From Frigoribacterium sp. SL97 (GTDB lineage Bacteria > Actinomycetota > Actinomycetes > Actinomycetales > Microbacteriaceae): a stretch of 64,000 bases of DNA. Position numbers and translations under genes: made by a program. The stretch covers positions 496,001-560,000 of the forward strand of contig NZ_CP113062.1 in assembly GCF_026625765.1 (NCBI RefSeq), given 5' to 3'. This document shows, piece by piece, positions 62,336 to 64,000 of this stretch (its first letter is position 1; each line of letters opens with the position of its first letter). Below the pieces are notes generated by a model. It was not told the origin of the DNA. It did not search any database and was given only the letters and a program-made list of their open reading frames with translations.

Positions 62336-63300
62336 CGTCCCGTCCGGTCGTCGTCGAGGCGGGCACGCCCGAGCTGCCGCTGCTGCGGGTGACGACGCCC
62401 GACCTCGAGCTCGTCTTCGCACCCACCCGGGGCGGTCGGTTGCTGTCGCTGGTCGCCCACGGCCGCGAGCGGCTCTGGCGCGACCCGGATCTGATCGACG
62501 CCGACCTCGCACCGGTCGTCCCCGTGGCCGGGTGGCCGGCGGGCGACGGCGACATGTCGACCTGGGCCAACGTCGGCGGCTCGAAGACCTGGCCGGCGCC
62601 GCAGGGCTGGTCGGGCCCCGACGAGTGGGCCGGTCCGCCCGACCCCGTGCTCGACTCGGGGCCGTGGGCGGTCGGGTGGCAGCTCGACGACGGGACCGCG
62701 ACCGTGGTGCTGACCAGCGCCGACGACGCCCGCTCGGGTCTCCGCGTCGAGCGCCGCTTCACGGTGCCCGCCGTCGGTGCCGGGTTCCGCCAGACGGCGA
62801 CCTTCACCAACGTCTCGGACGTCCCGCGCACCTGGTCGATCTGGGAGGTCTGCCAGGTCGACACCCGAGGAGGCGCGGGTCGCCCCCTCGAGGACGCCGC
62901 GGTCGTCGTCGCCCACGCCGCGCCTCCCGTCGAGCTCGATCTCGGCGGCTGGGAGGGCGACGTCACGTCGTCGCGCCACGGGGACGACGTGCTGCTGCCT
63001 GTCGGGACCGGCGTGGCCAAGCGCGGCTACCCCGAGGCGTCGGGCTCCGCGGCCTACCGCGACCCCGACGGCACCACGCTCACGCTCGCCACCGAGCCAG
63101 CGGCCGGGGGCACCTGGCCCGACGGCGGCTCGAAAGTCGAGATCTGGCTGCAGCGCCCCACGGCGTCGCCGATCGGCGAGCTGGGCGACCTGCACCCCTC
63201 GGCGCACCTCGTCGAGCTCGAGGTGCTGGGGCCGCTCGTCACCCTCGCGCCGGGCGAGGCCACGAGCCTCGACGTCGCGTGGTCGGTGCAGCAAGGCTGA
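62332..63300 (+). CDS. DUF4380-type aldose-epimerase-like protein
   Basis: 322 aa from GTG 62332, overlapping the dehydrogenase stop (GTGA). Galactose-mutarotase-like beta-sandwich (LELVFAPTRGGRLLSLVAHG, GSKTWPAPQGW, WSIWEVCQVDTRGG), close to DUF4380. Probably an isomerase or sugar-binding accessory protein of the catabolic operon. Active-site His/Glu pair not assigned. Confidence 0.8.
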   Translation: MTSRPVVVEAGTPELPLLRVTTPDLELVFAPTRGGRLLSLVAHGRERLWRDPDLIDADLAPVVPVAGWPAGDGDMSTWANVGGSKTWPAPQGWSGPDEWAGPPDPVLDSGPWAVGWQLDDGTATVVLTSADDARSGLRVERRFTVPAVGAGFRQTATFTNVSDVPRTWSIWEVCQVDTRGGAGRPLEDAAVVVAHAAPPVELDLGGWEGDVTSSRHGDDVLLPVGTGVAKRGYPEASGSAAYRDPDGTTLTLATEPAAGGTWPDGGSKVEIWLQRPTASPIGELGDLHPSAHLVELEVLGPLVTLAPGEATSLDVAWSVQQG

Positions 63301-63334
63301 GCCGCTCCCGATCCCGTTCCGGCCATCGCCCTCG

Positions 63335-63392
63335 CACCCGGTTTCGAACGATGCACCCCGAAGCTTCCGGGTGCATCGTTCGAAACCGGGTG
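63335..63392. repeat. Intergenic inverted repeat, family C copy 2
   Basis: Perfect 24-bp arms (63335-63358, 63369-63392), loop with AAGCTT. Same family as 52942-52997; the two copies flank the sugar-catabolic locus. Confidence 0.92.
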
Positions 63393-63443
63393 CAGCGCGG
63401 CACGGTTCACCTCCCGGACACCCGCCGCCCCTACGATGACCGC

Positions 63444-63553
63444 GACAGCGCCTAGGGTTCCGGGGTCCCACGATCCGACTGGTCCGAGCGGCGCCACGGT
63501 CGGGCGCCATCGCCGGGCCGTCATCTGAACGGACAAAAGCCTGGAGGACCCGT
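63444..63553 (+). ncRNA. ykkC-family riboswitch (guanidine-I most likely)
   Basis: Conserved blocks in the right order: CTAGGGTTCCGG at 63452-63463, ACTGGTCCGAG (from 63478) and GGACAAAAGCCTGGAGG (from 63531). These are the signature sequences of ykkC RNAs, which in subtype 1 sense guanidine and control exporters. A DMT-superfamily exporter gene follows. ykkC subtype 2 RNAs (ppGpp, PRPP, dCDP) share part of the consensus, so the ligand is inferred from the transporter. Confidence 0.8.
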
Positions 63554-63588
63554 TCGGCGCGCCCCGCGCCGAGCCGATGGGTCCTCGC

Positions 63589-64000
63589 ATGTCCACCACC
63601 GCCCTCCTGCTCGTCCTCGCCGCCGCCGTCTGCCACGCCGGCTGGAACGTCGTCGCCCACGGGGTGAGCCGCCTCGGCACCCCCTTCCTCTGGTGGGGAG
63701 CCGTCGCCAGCACCGTGCTCTGGCTGCCGGTCGTCCCCTTCACGGGCGGCCTCGGGGCGAGTGTCGGCGGCCTCGCGGTCGGGGCGGGCGTCTCGGCCGT
63801 GCTCCACGTCGTCTACATGACGGTGCTGCAGCGCGGCTACAAGGTGGGCACCCTGTCGACCGTCTACGCGACGGCTCGCGGCAGCGGCCCGGCCGTCAGT
63901 GCGGGTCTCGCCGTCCTGCTGCTCGGCGAGCAGCTCTCGGCGACGGCCGTGGTGGGCATCGCCGTGGTGGTCGCGGGCGTGGTGGCGACCGGACTGATCG
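63589..64000 (+). CDS. EamA/DMT-superfamily transporter (3' truncated by window)
   Basis: First 137 codons visible from ATG 63589 (ATG 63577 is an alternative). Four to five hydrophobic helices in the EamA pattern (LLLVLAAAVCHAGWNVVAHG, TVYATARGSGPAVSAGLAVL, LLLGEQLSATAVVGIAVVVA). Located under the ykkC-type riboswitch, so probably a guanidine or related small-cation exporter, though EamA members have many substrates. Confidence 0.85.
   Translation, partial: MSTTALLLVLAAAVCHAGWNVVAHGVSRLGTPFLWWGAVASTVLWLPVVPFTGGLGASVGGLAVGAGVSAVLHVVYMTVLQRGYKVGTLSTVYATARGSGPAVSAGLAVLLLGEQLSATAVVGIAVVVAGVVATGLI

Noticed and set aside
59882..62512. 876-codon minus-strand frame opposite the sugar permease and dehydrogenase
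   Set aside because: Shadow of high-GC genes; Asp/Arg/His-rich and without family features.
1..64000. CRISPR array
   Set aside because: No regularly spaced direct repeats with unique spacers; the short repeats seen are palindromes or tandem motifs.

Overview
The window is high-GC chromosomal DNA of an actinobacterium. Gene content and order (clpC, a short-form N-acetylglutamate synthase, SseB-like protein, radA), MmyB-type regulators, leaderless starts and G+C-rich codon use suggest Microbacteriaceae. The genus cannot be fixed from sequence alone. No rRNA, CRISPR array, transposase or recognisable integrase was found.

Layout. 1-6.3 kb is core genome: the 3' end of clpC, argA-like acetyltransferase, an SseB-like protein and a membrane protein on the minus strand, three tandem intergenic inverted repeats, radA, an SGNH hydrolase and tRNA-Ser(CGA). 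From the tRNA to about 33.6 kb lies a genomic island. Its left edge is decayed: a nonsense-interrupted membrane protein, a frameshifted AAA/STAND-like ATPase and a frameshifted small gene. Its centre (10.2-27.5 kb) is a complete, translationally coupled six-gene BREX type 2 phage-defence operon: pglW, pglX, pglY, pglZ, brxD, brxHI. Its right part (27.5-33.5 kb) holds a possible broken ORF, small unknown and membrane proteins, a repeat-rich non-coding stretch with TTATGACC iterons, and a membrane-anchored beta-helix protein.

33.6-52.8 kb is a mosaic of small redox, stress and regulatory units. These include two near-identical DUF2200 genes, two MmyB-type regulators, an MFS exporter, a secreted protein, zinc alcohol dehydrogenases, quinone-oxidoreductase-like enzymes, SDRs, MerR, TetR and PadR regulators, a cupin/carboxymuconolactone-decarboxylase pair, MaoC and VOC proteins. 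Three of these genes share one promoter/operator architecture (GGGCCTCCC, 18-19 nt, then TAGCGT or TACCGT). 52.9-63.3 kb is a carbohydrate catabolic locus: an AraC regulator diverging from a DUF5107-TPR protein, a sugar ABC importer (lipoprotein, double ATPase, permease), a zinc dehydrogenase and a DUF4380 mutarotase-like protein. The window ends in a ykkC-family (probably guanidine-I) riboswitch in front of a truncated EamA exporter.

The native regions are marked by long intergenic inverted repeats in several sequence families and by about two dozen copies of GGAGGCGCGG. I saw none of the exact decamer in the island, which supports separate ancestry for the two compartments. The BREX operon is a known system type. 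The less explained signals are the inverted-repeat families, the shared promoter motif, the mosaic PglX and the decayed membrane-protein/ATPase pair.
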